A stretch of 64,000 bases of DNA from Lineus longissimus (GCF_910592395.1 NC_088315.1:1862501-1926500); one strand, 5' to 3'. Positions 12,401 through 26,115 are shown, counted from the stretch's first letter. Program-made: numbers and translations. The notes: generated by a model from the letters alone, not told the origin.

Positions 12401-15400
12401 CATTGGGACGAGCCCAGGAGCTTCTTCTTATTCTTGGTCAGTGGATTTGGTGTCATACTTCCTGTAACCTTATATAGAAAATATCAACTGGGAATTGCAG
12501 GACTGTCAACACTTGGGTGTCGTCGGCAGCATGCTCACCTCAAACTTGTGAGGTATATAGCCTCTATCACCTGTCTTGTTGTCACATGGGCTAAAATGAA
12601 GTTGTAAGCTTCCAGCAGTTGGTGTCCCTGAACAGAATAATCTGACTACCGCAGTTTCTACTCTAGAAGATAAACTAACATGGTGGGGCTGACTTGATAA
12701 TGAATTCCTCTCTCCTTAGAAATTGTATGTGGTAGCCATGTTGTTTGTTCAGAAATGTCCGCAGAGAACCACAATGAACTCCTTTAAACTGAATGCTTCA
12801 TTTCTGATGATACATTGTAGACTTTTAAATTTCTCTTATTTGTTTCTGATCTTTTCCAGATGAGTACTGGTCCCTGCACCCTGAGCTTCATGACATTCCC
12901 ATCTACTACGCGTCGTCGCTCGCCAAGAAGTGTATGACCGTCTATCAGACGTATATTGGTGCAATGAACGAGAAGATTAGACGACAGATCGCCATTAGTA
13001 ATCCTTTTGTGTTCAAACATATCTCTAATCTCAAGGTGAGATTTCAAGTTTGCCACCTTCTTTCTTTAAGAAATAACTTAATGGCAACTGACAGAGTGTG
13101 GCGACATCTATGGGGCACAGAAGTTGCCTCTGATAGCTGAGAGTTGTCGAATTCTATAGACTTGACCAGTCATTAGAAATTTCTAATGGTACCGTTTATG
13201 TGTCATGGTTGATTTCATTAATCGGTAAAGTAAGCAATTTTCTCAAGATATGCGAAATTTGTAGTTGACCCCATAGACTTCCACTTTCAGAGCATGGATC
13301 ACTTCGAAGATATTGGTCCGTCAGTGGTGATGGCTAGTCCTGGTATGATGCAGAGTGGGCTGTCCCGGGAGCTGTTTGAGAACTGGTGCACCGACAAGAG
13401 GAATGGCACAATCATCGCTGGTTATTGCGTGGAAGGAACTTTGGCGAAGGTGAGTCCAAGAGTGAAATCATATCGTCCATCCTTTAAAAAAAAATTTTAA
13501 CTGGCTATCGATGTTCACTTGTCTTGTTATTTTTCAATGTAACCTGACCCAGCAGACCTGACGACACATTCCCCTTTATCTAGTTGTGATCAGTGATACT
13601 GAGGTTTGGAAGCCTTGAGCCCAGAGCAAGAGAAGAAAAGCTACCCTCGGCCTTGATATGGATGTTTTAATGGTCCTGAAGTAGGTCCACCTGACAGCAT
13701 GACTTTGGCGGTTTGATGAAATAAGCAGTCCTTTAGAAGACCACAGCAACAACCCCTCAATATCTGATCTCCCCAAAAGTCATCATTATCAATGAATCGT
13801 CTTACTAATTTGCAGCATATCTTATCTGAGCCGGAGGAAGTGGTTACAATGAGTGGGCAGAAGTTACCAATGAAGTGCTCAGTGGATTATATCTCATTCT
13901 CGGCTCACACAGATTATCAGCAGACTAGTGAATTTATCAGGGCTCTGCGACCAGCTCATATTGTAAGTAACCATTGTGTGGACACATTCATGCTGAACAG
14001 TTACAGCAGTAGAAACATCAATGGAACATCCTTGATCCTGGCACTGACGTTGATCTTATCCAAATTGCCACTTTGGTAAATAACTGACTGGATTTATCCA
14101 TCCAGATTTAAATACGCAAGTGGTCTTGCCCTCTTTCAAACTGGCCCAGTTACCCCAACAAAGAGAGCTCTTGGCGACCAGCATAGTTGGAAACGAGTGC
14201 AATTGCAGCTTAAACTGAGCTCTAATTGAGAAGCAGAATAATGTCTCCATTTGGATTTCTAGGTTTTGGTGCATGGTGAACAAAACGAAATGGGCCGATT
14301 AAAAGCCGCGCTGATCCGGGAGTATGAAGACGACGAAGAGAACGTTGTTGAGGTTTACAATCCACGGAACACACAAGCTGTGGAGCTGACATTCCGTGGA
14401 GAGAAGATGGCTAAGGTAGTTGGAACACTTGCCTCCCAGAGACCAGCGAAGGGGGCAGCTAGCCAGGTGTCCGGGATCTTGGTGAAGAGGAACTTTAACT
14501 ATCACATTATTGCACCTTCAGATTTACAGAGTGAGTATAATTGGTTAAAAAGGATCAGCATTGCTCAGTTTGCAATTGGACAACCATTCCAATGCATCAG
14601 AATTCAATGCTTGGTGCAGAGAGACATCAGATTCTCTGTGCGGGTGATGCATTGTTTAAAATCAGCAGAATTAGAATTTAGAGACTCTTCACAAAAAATC
14701 TGAATATTTTTCTCATGGAATGGACTTGAGATGAATTTGCCATTTGCATTTTCATGAAGTTATTGTGTGATATTTTCCTTCAGATTATACGAATTTGGCT
14801 ACGAGTACTGTCACCCAACAACAGAGTATCTCTTACTCAGGGTCCGCCCAGCTTCTACAATACTACCTCACACAGCTGGCCGGCGATGTGGAAAGGATTG
14901 AAATCGGTGAAAAGGTCATCTTCCGTCTCTTCAAACAGATCAATGCCATCCTGGAGCAGCGAATGGTGGTGATTGAATGGATAGCTAACCCCGTCAATGA
15001 CATGTATGCGGATGCTGTCCTCACCGTGGTACTAAAGGCAGAATCAGAGGCGGCTTTACGCAAAACAAGTAAGACTCAATATCTGTTCTTTCACCTTTCA
15101 GACTTGATGTGTTATTTTGCCTTCTGTCACTATTGTACCTCTGCTTTACCTGGTACGTTGCACACAGACACTGAGAATGAAACTGTCCCGGGAATAACAC
15201 TAGATTCTGGAAGCTGAACACCTTTGTTGGTCTTCTGATTTGGTTTCAATCAGCTCATAAAATGGGAATTGATTGTTTTTCTTTTGCTCCTAGATGCTGA
15301 AGGTCAATCTCTTGCCCTTTACAGGTTTACCAGGCTTGGTGAAGGTTGATAAGATGCATTTCAGAGAGTGTCTGTACGAGTTACTCACGGATATGTTTGG

Positions 15401-15884
15401 TAAAGATTGTTTGCCAAAATTGATGAAAGGAGACAAGTTAACCGTGACGGTTGATGGGAAAGTAGCCAACATCAATTTGGATACAAGGGTAGGTCAACTT
15501 GCAAGGGTAACCTCAGACAATTTAGAAACTCCCCGTCACTTGACCCATCAATCTGCGACCTAATGGCTACTGGTGATGGACTGCCCCTTGCTGGCAAAAG
15601 ACAAGATCAACTTCCACAGACAACACCTCCATGACTCCCTCCGACAGGACTGTCCATCTATAACCTCTTTTGTTTCAAGCTATAACTCCTGCTAACAATG
15701 TAGTCTGCCACATACCTTAGATACAGGCAGCTCTCTGGCCCATAAAACTTTGATTGGATTCTTTCTCGATGCCATTTCTTTTGTTTTTCAGAAAGTAGAT
15801 TGTGACGAAGACGATGGTTTGCAGCAGATGGTCCAAACAGCAGTGAGCAAACTTCACAAGTCGATCACCAAGGTGCAGGTGTGA
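9452..15884 (+). CDS. CPSF3: Cleavage and polyadenylation specificity factor subunit 3 (CPSF73)
   Basis: Thirteen coding exons: 9452-9522, 10615-10678, 10843-10940, 11223-11529, 11728-11817, 12286-12436, 12860-13035, 13291-13449, 13816-13962, 14263-14530, 14784-15068, 15325-15488 and 15792-15884 (TGA). They give 690 aa, close to the usual ~684, and phases agree throughout. CPSF3 is the zinc-dependent endonuclease that cuts pre-mRNA before polyadenylation and also processes histone mRNA 3' ends. The metallo-beta-lactamase signature HFHLDH is at residues 78-83. Other hallmarks are [22 protein letters not shown], the beta-CASP segment with [15 protein letters not shown], and [13 protein letters not shown]. 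The C-terminal domain, which binds CPSF2/symplekin in other animals, is recognisable but more diverged. The start ATG follows a short leader and encodes [19 protein letters not shown], aligned to the family N-terminus. Intron 1 contains a repeat fragment. Confidence 0.97.
9868..10035 (+). repeat. Fragment of the hairpin-unit repeat family (copy 3) in CPSF3 intron 1
   Basis: It begins with agtgcaagctctagtgaact, nearly identical to the 5' end of copy 1 at 7640. It ends in a C-rich run followed by ctctcaatatgtccttc, also present at the 3' side of the copy at 59.5 kb. The internal tandem units are missing, so this looks like a deleted copy holding both ends. Confidence 0.55.
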
Positions 15885-17802
15885 AAGGTCGCACTGTGCA
15901 AATACAGTGCAAGTCTAAAGGTTTGTGTCATTGATGACAAACTGGACATTATACATGTATACCTGGGTGGCGTTTTGCCAATTGAGACGAGGACACTAGC
16001 TCATTCAAACTGGAACGATTCTCCCACTGATAACTCATTGGAAAAAGAGTTTGTCTCATTGATCCGATTCTTGGACTTGACCGAGCTTCTTCTCTTTCCC
16101 CAGTGGATGTTCAAGACTGTAGCATTGGCCTAATAGTTGTGGTCAGCAGCTCACGAGGAGAGGAATGTCCGATATGTCTGTCCAGGAGCTAATTCACCCT
16201 GGTCAAAAGGACATTGAAATGAAGTTCTGTAGTCTGGGATGGCTGTGGTGTGCGGCTGGTTAAGATTACTTTGAACACAATGTCAGACTATAAGTGCTAC
16301 AGCTGCCTGCCTTGTGATTGTATTCTACATCTTGAGATGTGCTTATAGTCTGTAATATTGTTATACATTTTTAAGAATAAGAGAATGGCACAATACGCAT
16401 TGCCTGAAATTACTGTTTTGAGTAAGTTCCTGGACGAAATTTGACCTTTGTACTCTCTGTGTCAACTTCGGGTGTACTGGAAGTCCACTGGGCTGACAGT
16501 ACAGCCCCTGGGTTGTTAGCTCTTGTCTGGCTGGACACGATCACAACCTTGTCACAGCTTGAAATCACAGCAAATGTGTTGGAGTGTACCAGCATAGATA
16601 TGCATTGAGTTTCTGTGCCAATAGCCTTCAAGCTGGTCAATGGAACTGACCAGCTATGGATACTGTGTTGACATGCTATGTTATGCACATGTAAATTTTG
16701 TGGTTGCATCCAGGACACCTGCACAGTCGGACAAAGTCACAATCTCTTGTCTTTGTGGCAGAGACAATTTCAGTGACAGAGGCCAAACTGATTGGGGGAA
16801 AATAGTTCCCCAGTCTCCATTCCTACCCCACTCTCATCGGGGTGTTTTCTGGCATAGAGTCCCTCTCGTACATTTTTGCAAAGGCATTGACAAGTCCTGT
16901 CAAATATATCCAGTTTGCCATCAGGGTGTACTTGGGACCGATGTGATTAAAATCTTGTTTAAGACACATACTTGTTACCTGAACCCGAACTGTGGTCCAC
17001 TCTGGAGAATAGTTCGATTTGGCACATGGAGTTGAGAGGTGAGAGAAGGTCACATTAACCAAGAAAAACAAAAAGTATTGACACAAAAGTACATTTATTC
17101 ATTTCTAGAAAGATACATGTATGTTTTGCGGGAAACAAGATATACATGTAATGGAAGTTACAGAGACATTGCCAGTTTCTAAATCTACAAGAGATAGAAG
17201 ACCTGAAAAGTTCTAATCTATGTTCATACTTGGCAGTGGAATCCAGATGAAAAGCCTGGCTGAATACAGCTGTTTATACATCTGATCAAATTGCAGAGCC
17301 CAAACCTAATTTTTAAGCACAAAGTCCCTAAGTCCCCAGGGTCAAAGCTCTATATGAAAATCATAAATATAAAAGCCATCTTTGTTTTACCCAATATGAA
17401 CAAGTCAGATCTAAGAAGATATTATTTGATTAGTCATTTGTAATACTAAGAGCGGTAAGTTTGATTAAAACAAGACTTGGCCTTGAGCTGATGTGATGGC
17501 CTGACACTATCTCATTCTGGAGGTGGAGTGAAAGGAATGAATACAGGTACCATCTGAATAACTTCGATGACAGGTTTGTCCCTCTGATGAAGTCCATGAA
17601 GTGATGTCATATTTGGCTTCAACTGTGCTTGGTTATTGAACCAGGACTGGTACACTCTGTTTTTGCAATCAGTTTGTGATTCAGACCACCTCTAAGGGAC
17701 AGAGCCAAGCTGCCTGTTCTTTGAAATTAACACAACTTGCGAACATTAAAAGGTCCATCAGCCAAGAAAGATAGTTAATCACTGCGATGATTGTCAGTCT
17801 CC
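15885..17802. other. Convergent 3' region of CPSF3 and the DUF1761-like gene
   Basis: This stretch holds the 3' UTR of CPSF3 (plus) and of the small membrane protein gene (minus). No canonical AATAAA stands out for CPSF3; an AATAAG variant occurs near 16375. A minus-strand AATAAA lies at 17094-17099. ORFs at 16410-17086 on either strand are short, overlap each other and show no family features. Confidence 0.45.
17094..17099 (-). other. Polyadenylation signal, DUF1761-like gene
   Basis: The plus strand reads tttatt, giving AATAAA on the minus strand ~700 bp past the stop codon at 17803. It would imply a moderately long 3' UTR. No closer canonical signal was seen. Confidence 0.4.
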
Positions 17803-18301
17803 TTAAAACTTGAAATCCTTGAAGTAGACCAGCGAGAATGTGATGATGAACATGAGGAGAACCTTATGGATGGCGTGGAACAGAAAGTTGATGAGTGACT
17901 TTCCATTATGAACGGCGAAAGGAGCGTCGAGGCAGATGTAGATGAGACCAAGGAATACGGCAAGTTTCATAGCGTCTTCCCATTGGGAGACACCCCAGTA
18001 TTTGCTGAAAGGAGAGGAAAGAGATCAGAAAGTGGTGCTGAAACTCAGAATTGGCCACAACAACCAAGAAGCAAGACCTCATATGAGGGATCTTCTTGGC
18101 CTTAAGATATAGTACTTACCTCATGAGGTGTTGGACGAGGAAACAGAGGCCGACATCTGATACAACAGCTGAGAGGAGGAACCTGTTGCCATATGCTGTA
18201 CCCCATGGCATCTTGTCATGGTACCAGACCAGTGAGAACAGCTCACCCAGGATGACTGAGATGACGATTGAGATGCTAACGTTCACATTGATGTCTGCCA
18301 T
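17803..18301 (-). CDS. Small four-helix membrane protein, DUF1761-like
   Basis: Two coding exons, 18301-18120 and 18004-17803 (TAA), joined in phase 2 by a GT-AG intron, encode 127 aa. The start is ATG at 18301 (MADINVNVSIS) after a CGAAAATGG context, with a splice acceptor 30 bp upstream, so at least one non-coding 5' exon precedes it. Hydrophobic segments cover residues ~7-27, ~40-60, ~72-85 and ~103-123, with a WYHDKMPWG loop after the first. The N-terminal helix ending in a Trp-Tyr pair and the four-helix size resemble DUF1761, a membrane family of unknown function known mainly from bacteria but also present in marine animals. The family link is from memory of the pattern. Function, substrate and location are unknown; no signal peptide is evident beyond the first helix. 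Confidence 0.7.
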
Positions 18302-18330
18302 TTTCGAGTCGTTTATTCGGAAGTTGGAAC

Positions 18331-19160
18331 CTGAAAATAGGGTTGGAGATCAGTGCTCAGTTGTTGCTGGGATTAATCTGGGCTAACAACAAGGAGGAAA
18401 TGGATCACATTAATATCAACTGGGCCAGCCCTACATAGGCCTACATGGTATAATACAATGGACTTGAAGTAGGCCTAACACCTACCTTTGAGTAACCAGA
18501 CTAAATCTCTACGCACAAACCTTGCAATAATCCTGATGATGAAGCCTTGAAAGAATTGTGCAAAAGGACAGACCACCAATCTTATCCAGTCTTATATACC
18601 CGATATAGACTTGTCCGTGACTAGGTCTGACTGCACACTCATTAAGAGTGTCTATGACATCTATGATCGAGGCATGTTTGATTTAACACTTGACCTATCA
18701 CCAGGCCTTACAAAGACCCACTCGGTGGATTCGTCACTAAAGCAGGGTCAAAGTAATGACACTTAAATGGGGCGAGATTTCCTGGCAGTGACTTATTAAA
18801 TGCTTGATGACACAGACTGTAACCACTGAGAGAAGCTTTCAAAGAAGTTTGGATTATAGAGGTCAACCTGAACTGAACTGACCATAGTCTTCCACAGACA
18901 GATAATCATAAGATGACAGAGAAGCCCTACTTCATCTGTATCAAAATAGTGTCCTTTAAGTGTTGTATATACCGTTTAAGGAGGTGTTCACACTTGAGAT
19001 TTATACGGAAAACCCTTCTATGTAGAGAGATGCATAGTAGTCCCATTGAGGGTTGATATAATCATGATGTCCCCCTAAATTCAAAACTTACCTTACCTGG
19101 TCTGTGTTGTGATGTCTCCCTGTTGACTGAGCCACAAAAGATGCCTCGCCTGACACCAAA
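18331..19160 (-). other. 5' UTR intron and probable non-coding first exon of the DUF1761-like gene
   Basis: Read on the minus strand, a pyrimidine-rich acceptor (ctattttcag) ends next to 18330, and a strong donor (cag|gtaaggtaag) lies at ~19096. That places a likely non-coding first exon just above 19097. No transcript evidence is available. Confidence 0.4.
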
Positions 19161-19734
19161 CAATAGAGAACGAGGTCGGTTCCCGCCAATTCCTTAACAT
19201 AACAATCCCGAGCGTCCAATGAAGAGCTGGTATTCAGCGCGAATAGTCTTACATAATCTCCAGGTAGATGGTGATGGATGTGGTAGGCTAACGGGTGCTT
19301 CAGAGTAAAGGGTCAGTTGTCACCGACGCGCATTGGCGACATCCTTAAATGCCAACGCCGTTCGTTAAAAATGAAGCGTGTCAAGTGTGTCTACATACTA
19401 AATATGAATTTCAGCATTGCCGTTGAAGAGACGGATATGCAAGTACTATAAAAGCCAGGTTTAAACAAAGTCCAATGCATGATAACTGCACAACGGCATT
19501 GTGTGAAATTGCATTTCTATTTTCCTTTAATGTTCGCTTCTCCGGCCCCATCCTCGGCACCCAGTGGTTTTCTATATGCTCCAGCTCTCGCTATACGTAG
19601 GAGTATCAAAAACCTGAAGCTCAGGATGCTCCGGCCCGCGAATTTTTTTCCTGAACCTTTGGGGCACTATAGTGTACATTTGTACAGGGACTTTCAGCCA
19701 AATCAGATTTCGACAATTACATGACGTCAGAAGT

Positions 19735-19830
19735 CTTAGAAACTTTAGAGCAGTTGGTAGAGCGCTCCTCAGAAATGGCAGAATACGATGTTCGATCCAA
19801 AGGTCGCGAATCCGATTGTGGACAACCTTT
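19735..19830 (+). repeat. tRNA-like sequence (SINE head or tRNA pseudogene)
   Basis: It contains a box A-like TAGAGCAGTTGGTAGAGCGC (~19746) and a box B-like GTTCGATCC (~19792), followed by a T/C-rich run that could serve as a Pol III terminator. The arms do not fold into a full cloverleaf, so I call it tRNA-derived rather than a tRNA gene. Confidence 0.4.
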
Positions 19831-22800
19831 TTTCTTTTTCTTTCTTTTTCTTTACATTTTATTTTTATAATGCGTTTCTTTTCCCTGTTATTTAGATTTT
19901 AGATTTTGAGTTATGCTGCCTGCAGCATACCTTCAGACTGAGGGCAATAACAATAGCCCATCCCCAAGATCCAAGGGATAGTCCTTTAGATATAATATTG
20001 AGTATTGGCATATTCTTTCACGTTCTTTCTCTAGCCTGGCGTAATTAAAGCCTTTGCAAATCACAAAATCTATAAGCTGTAGGATTTACATTAATAAACG
20101 TTCGATTTAACACAAGTTTTTCATTCCCTCGACGTTGGCCTCAGCTCAGTATCACAGCACTAGTAATCCGCAAATTTGAAAAGCCGTCTGCTTCGTCTGG
20201 CTTTCATTCAATGTTTCAATGTGACCTTGTCCCCCTTTGGAGCAAAACTGCTGAGTAGCATGTTGCAGGTCGGTGCTATTTACCATGGGCACCAGAATGG
20301 ATCGGCGTTTTTCTGTGGCTCCCTGAACTTCTCAAAGTTTCTGGCTGGCGTTCAAACCATATTACCCCCTCTCAACCAATCAGATTGTCCCATTGCCTCA
20401 CACCTCCAACATACCTCCAAAAGTTCTAAAATGAAAAGCAAGCATTAATAATTCAGATTCAACTTTACAACGGAACAGTGAAATAGTTAGAAGTAAACTT
20501 GCTGGCTGTTGTACTCAAACGAACTTAATTTCTTTCATGATATTGGTGAGAAGAACTGCGTCGGCGACATACAGTGAACACGAGGTAAGGAGATTTTGCA
20601 ATGCTATATATTTCGCAGCTGACGTATGAACAATGGACATTCCCGTTATGCTACCTCTTATTTCGCTATGCCGAAAACGGTCATGTCCTTCTCACCAACT
20701 TCCAATGTTCCGCTTCAGATAGCATACTTATCCAAAGAGGGTCTAACCCAAAACTGCTGAAGAGGTGGGTGACGTGAGTGATGAGCGGCAAGATAAGCCA
20801 AGGAGACATGCTTTCCCCAGACATGGTGAGTATCTAAATCAACATTTGCAATCAGCAGATGGTGTTACCTGTTTGTAAGTTGAGTGTGAGGAGCAATCCA
20901 ATGAATGGGGGAACAAAAAATCGCAAATTATCACTGAGAAAGAGCAGTGAAGTAATAGTCTTGAATATATGAACACTGGAATTTTTTGTGTGTTTAGGTC
21001 AAGAGAGTGCACCAACAATCCTCAACGCTAGTCTTCTCACGCGCTCGGAATCCGCTCAAATATCGCATGACGTCAGGAAAACTTTTCCAGAGCTTTTTAC
21101 AACCTCAGTTTCAGGAACAATTTGATATTCCGGCTGAATTATATATCCGAATGCTAATACTATATGCATGCTTAGTAGTAAAACTGAGAGTGGGGTCTGG
21201 AAACGAGGTTGATTGCTTTGAGTTTATCCGATCAAAATACCAGTCCTGTTATTGAGTAGCTGTCTAAGCTTTTCTTGGCCGGGCTCCCGCGTCTATCAGG
21301 CTTCGATTAGCCAAGACGAAGCCAGCGAAACTATGACGGAGAAAATGGAGATTAATTCTCTCGGACTCCAAAGTTAGAAGACTGACTCAGCGTGTTGGAG
21401 CTCATGTAGGCTATAATCATGACCATTTTTCTAGGTACACATCTTTGTCCCAGCTATGGTATAAGCTGCGGTAGCTAGTGTCATTGAGAATAAACCATGT
21501 ATTTGAGGATATAGGTAACGCCATAGTCATTTGAGACGGTACCCATGGTTATCTAAACCTCAGGGTCGCCCCCAAGTCTTCAGCGCTTGAAGTTCCTCGC
21601 GGAATTATGATTTGCTCAACGCTAGCATCTAATCCAATCAGTCAAATCAGAGAGTCCCCAACGCTTTTTAAGGGACATTCCGATCTCGGAGCGAAGTTTT
21701 TCTTTTAAGATGCTAAATAAGATTACTGAGAGCCCGGGAACGAGGTTTGGTGGAGAATGTTGTTGGCAGAGGCAGCCACAACAATCAATGTTATTGATTT
21801 GGTTTGGTTCTGATCAATGCGCCATCCTCCCACCTGCGCCGCTTCATTGATACAGAACCGCTCCGCCTTCGAGATACAGATATGAGCCTGAGGATGAAAG
21901 GAGCCTGTGTGTGTCACAATATTGGTTTACTGGCAAGGGGCGCCTCATCCTCATCGAGAGGAAATAGTTCCAGTCCGTGCCATTAGCATCCCTCAAGAGA
22001 GGAACGGGAGACAGAGTCAAATTGGCGGATGAACCGTTGAGAATTCGACCTGTCATAGTCACATGACTTCATCTTGTGACTTTGAAATACTCTCTGCTGC
22101 AGGATTATGGAATTTTTAAGCGGTATAGTGACGTCATTGGGTTTGTTTACAAACACTAGTCTGTGATGTCTCAAAGAGGACAGTCGCTTATCTTTGAGCT
22201 TGTGGATAGACATAGTCACAAGGATGATTTGGATAACGTGCATGATTTGGAGGTCAACACCTCGGTAGGAAAGCATGTTCAGTATCAATCTCAATGTTGT
22301 TTGATGTATGTAGGCTCTAATGATATGTTGTGTTAAGTTTAGTGTTAATTAATCTACTGATCAGTTCGAGAATTAACTCCAAATGCCTCACCAGAAGTCA
22401 GCGCATGATGGCCATCGTCTATGTTCCCCATTGAATGATCTGATCATCTCTTTAAAGTCAGCCACCAACTTTCGATAGTTCGGTCGCCAGCCACCTTCGT
22501 CATCATCATCTATCACTAACCCATTCAGATATCTAAATTTAGTTAATTGCATGTGGCGTATACTGAGTCCCCGCTTTCTTTCATTTCCGTTTTAATGATA
22601 AAGGCAGATCGATATTTCCTTTGAATTCAATAACGATTCGCATAAGTTGGTCTAGCAGTTTTTGCGTTTTGCACCAATGGTGGACATATATAAACTGCAC
22701 AATCTTAGTTGATGGAATTCCATCCGCGTTGGCGTGTACATGTAATACGTCTTTGGGGGTTTTGAAACGCGCGGTTGACAGGAGAGCCAGAATTCTAAAA

Positions 22801-25387
22801 AAACTTTGTTTCCGGTTATGCATGCGCATTCTCAAATATTAACCAAGACAACCAGTAGTAACCAAATGTATACTGAGCCATTCGCAGGCGTAAGCGGATG
22901 CAAACTTCGGAAACTTCGTTCGAGCTTCTGGCGACTGCGACGCTGATTCAAAGTTCTCAAAGAAGTATTGATTTTATATGCTTATTGCATGAGGCCAACT
23001 GTTCAAGAAACGTACTGAACCCAAAATGTCAAAGAACAAACACCGCCTATAAATTGTATTGCGAGAGTAGGCTCTGTACATTTCGAAAGATTAGTCCGAT
23101 GTATCGATATATCTATTAGCTATTAGCAATAATGGCAAGCCTAGATTAAGAGAATCTATGCTTGATATTAATAATACTGACACCGTATATAGTAAGATAT
23201 TGGTAAAAGAAATTGTCTATAATGTTTGTTTTAAAGCTGATGCCGACGAGACATACGATATATTATCGATTTTGCTGACAAAATCGGCTCATATCTTTTA
23301 CATGCCATTGAAATATTACCCAACCGATCAGATTAAAGTATCAGTCTAACTTGACTTGGCGTGTTGCCATGGTTATTGTGAAGTTTGAATGGATGCCGAT
23401 GTAATGTCAGACCAGGACTGTCGATTTCGCCTCGTTGCAGCGGTACATCTTCATGATGGTACGGCGGTAACCTGCCAAACGTGTCGAATGTAAAATTCCT
23501 TAACATTTTCAAAACGCTTTAACGATATCTACACCTCCATTGGTTAGACCCTAACGATGACATCATTCTGCCAAGTCTGCTCTGTCATATTTGAGAAACC
23601 CAAATAGAAAACTTGCCCCTTGACCTTCCAATTAATATGGATTGTTGTCTGCCTTTGATCGTAGTAACCTTACTGACTACAGAACAGCGTTTACTTTGAA
23701 GTCAGAAATTCGAGGGACGAGATTGTTCCTGCCTATCCCCTCTTTTGAAATGAGTCCCCAAGGAACGAATATGTAGGCCGAACCCCCGAGTAGTTCATGA
23801 GCTACTGCAGGCTACGATTGACCTATTTAGCATTGACCCCAAGGCCTTGACCTTGAAGTGAAGGAATGATTTGTATTATCATAACATTCTGACTGCATGA
23901 ACAATATGAAGCAAATCTTGAAAAACGATCTTTGGTACTTTATATCCATCCGCCGCCAGCTGTTGTTTTACAAATCAAGTTAGTGTGAGATAACACTTCA
24001 GTCGAATGGAAAGGGAGATGCTCCACCCACGTGGCTGTTATCATAAAGGTCAAGTTGTCTTCTCGTCCGCGGACTGAAAACACGCAAACCGTCCCTTTAT
24101 ACCACCATGACTGCTTTGGAAGGCCTGTTAGAAGAGATAAGCCAATCTCTTACGTCCTATCTCCTACTTTACTGGCCCTCTGCAACCGAATATCTTGCTT
24201 TCCTACACATATATAGTCTATGTATATACTCGGCCTTATTGCTGCGTTTCCTCGTCACCGATTCAGATGACACCGGAGCAGTCATCTGTATGTATCGATA
24301 CACCCGTCAAAGTCGTTATACTTGATCTGGCCTTTATTACAAGATCAGGATTCAGGTATCTATCGATCAATGCCACAGCTGGTTTATGGACGAGTAGAAC
24401 GCTAGTGGACAAGTATTTTTGAAGCGGCCAATATCAGTTTGAGAGCTAGAGGCGTTGGGGCAAGGAGAAGGATGAAGGCCAGTGGGGGCAATAGTCCCGG
24501 ATGTTTTATTTTATTGTAAGATGACCGTCGTTCATTTGATGCTCTGAGTCGTCGTCGTCATCATCATCATCAGTCGACTGCACATGGTTCATGGTAAAAT
24601 CCTCCATTACTCTGATGAGATGCTCTTTCCTTTGGCTTTCACTGCAAACCAACGGCCAAATAGCCTGATTCCCTTCCATAATCAAGCCAGCCAGAATACC
24701 ATAGCATTTTAACGCATGGTGAACTTTACCAAGTGGCTGTGGTCAATTGTAAGCCTTTGATCAGCTAATGGGCACCACATCTCAAACACAGTCGAGTAGC
24801 ACCATTGTCCCTTCTCTTTCATCATATCGCAGTCAGTGGATGTTTTCTGTGGCTTAAAACCTATGTCCAGTGTGCAGGAAATGATATTAACGGCAAAAAC
24901 ATGAGGTTGTATGTGTTATTTTATGTCTGTAACCCTCTGCATCATCGTTCTCTGACCTATACCTATTAAATGCATTGGAAGATTGGAAAGCCAATCAACA
25001 TCATGGCGATATCTAATTGCCGCCGGTGTAACAATTAGCAAGCTGGATTATTTAGTAGCATGCGTGCCTGCCTTCACCAATTCAGCCCTCAGCTATTAAC
25101 TGGTCTTGTAACTAGTTGAGATTGTGCTTGCCGGCAGAGATGTTCAAGATGTGGACTTCTTTTCCCGTGCCCGCCAAAGAAGCAGTAATGACATCTCCTT
25201 GTTGGCCATTTCGACAGGAAGTCATAAAATGTATGCTGAGGAAGTGATTAAGACTAGTTGGTCAGGGTTGGAAAAGTATCGGTGTGGTCGTTTAAAAGTC
25301 GGTGGAATTGTCAAAAAGCTAGATAGTTTTACTGTACCTATTCCGAGAATAGCCTTTCCTGGTGTTTCTGCCTCTGGAATTTCATAG
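19831..25387. other. Long intergenic region without a recognisable gene
   Basis: Several 60-100 codon ORFs exist on both strands, but none has a family signature, matching splice sites or protein-like composition, and many overlap antisense. A GTC/ATC microsatellite lies at 24548-24573. The right part may contain 5' exons of the SLC6 gene that I cannot pick out. Confidence 0.5.
24548..24573. repeat. (GTC)n/(ATC)n microsatellite
   Basis: Four GTC triplets run straight into several ATC triplets. It is a simple trinucleotide repeat in non-coding sequence. Confidence 0.8.
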
Positions 25388-25523
25388 CAACGCTACAGAT
25401 GCCTTGCTTTGCTCGAAGACATCACCCGGAACCGAATATGTCAGCTCAGAACCCATCTCGCCTCCCAACACATCTCGAACCAATGGCACGCTTCAACCAG
25501 ACTCAATCAGTGACATGTCTCAA
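25388..25523 (+). CDS. Candidate N-terminal exon of the SLC6 transporter (1)
   Basis: An acceptor-like ttcatag is followed by an open frame rich in Ser, Thr, Pro, Glu and Asn (…SSEPISPPNTSRTNGT…). It ends at ATG TCT CAA before a gtactt donor, in phase 0. The next candidate exon at 26116 starts in phase 0 in a compatible frame and has similar composition, as would a disordered cytoplasmic tail. No initiator Met is in this frame near the 5' side, so an upstream exon would be needed. This is inference only. Confidence 0.3.
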
Positions 25524-26115
25524 GTACTTTGTGTTACCTCTTCCAGTCCCGGCCTCCAGTATGTCTTATAGCAGTGCATCACCGATTCTGCCACCTTCAA
25601 TCAATCAACTGTGTGGAGATACCTGTCGCTATATTGACAGTTCGGTAATGCTGTCATTAAGGTTTCAAATGAACAGAAAACCCTAATTCGATTTAAGTTC
25701 TACATGTAGGCGACTGAATGTACCAGTGATGCTTTTTCAACTGTGCCTTTCTTACAGATTCATGTCCGATTGACGCTGATAGGCGAACTGGATTCTCACT
25801 AAAGGCTCTTACTGAAACCCAGTACGGTACTTCAAAGTACTTTGAAGTAATTGGCTTTGGTTTTTGTCAAAACCTCCGAGCTGATATGCATTAATCAAAT
25901 GCACCATTGCCGAAAATTGAACTTGTATTGAGACGGAATCAGTAGGTGTCCTGAGAGTATAGATAACACGATATATAGTATGCAATAACCTGCCTACAGT
26001 CCTCTTGATTTTCAGTATTTTCTTTGCCTTGCTTTTTCAGTTTCATCGTTTTGCTTGGCACTGCATGCATTTCCTACTGAACTAATTATTTCCCTTGATG
26101 CTCTACTTGTTTTAG

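Noticed and set aside
19443-19724. TATA-like ctataaaag with a downstream 81-codon ORF
   Set aside because: The ORF composition and lack of splice sites or similarity do not support a gene; a lone TATA-like match is weak evidence.
22581-22842. Overlapping ORFs of 84 and 73 codons on opposite strands
   Set aside because: They have no family signature and each looks like the other's shadow; nothing supports either.
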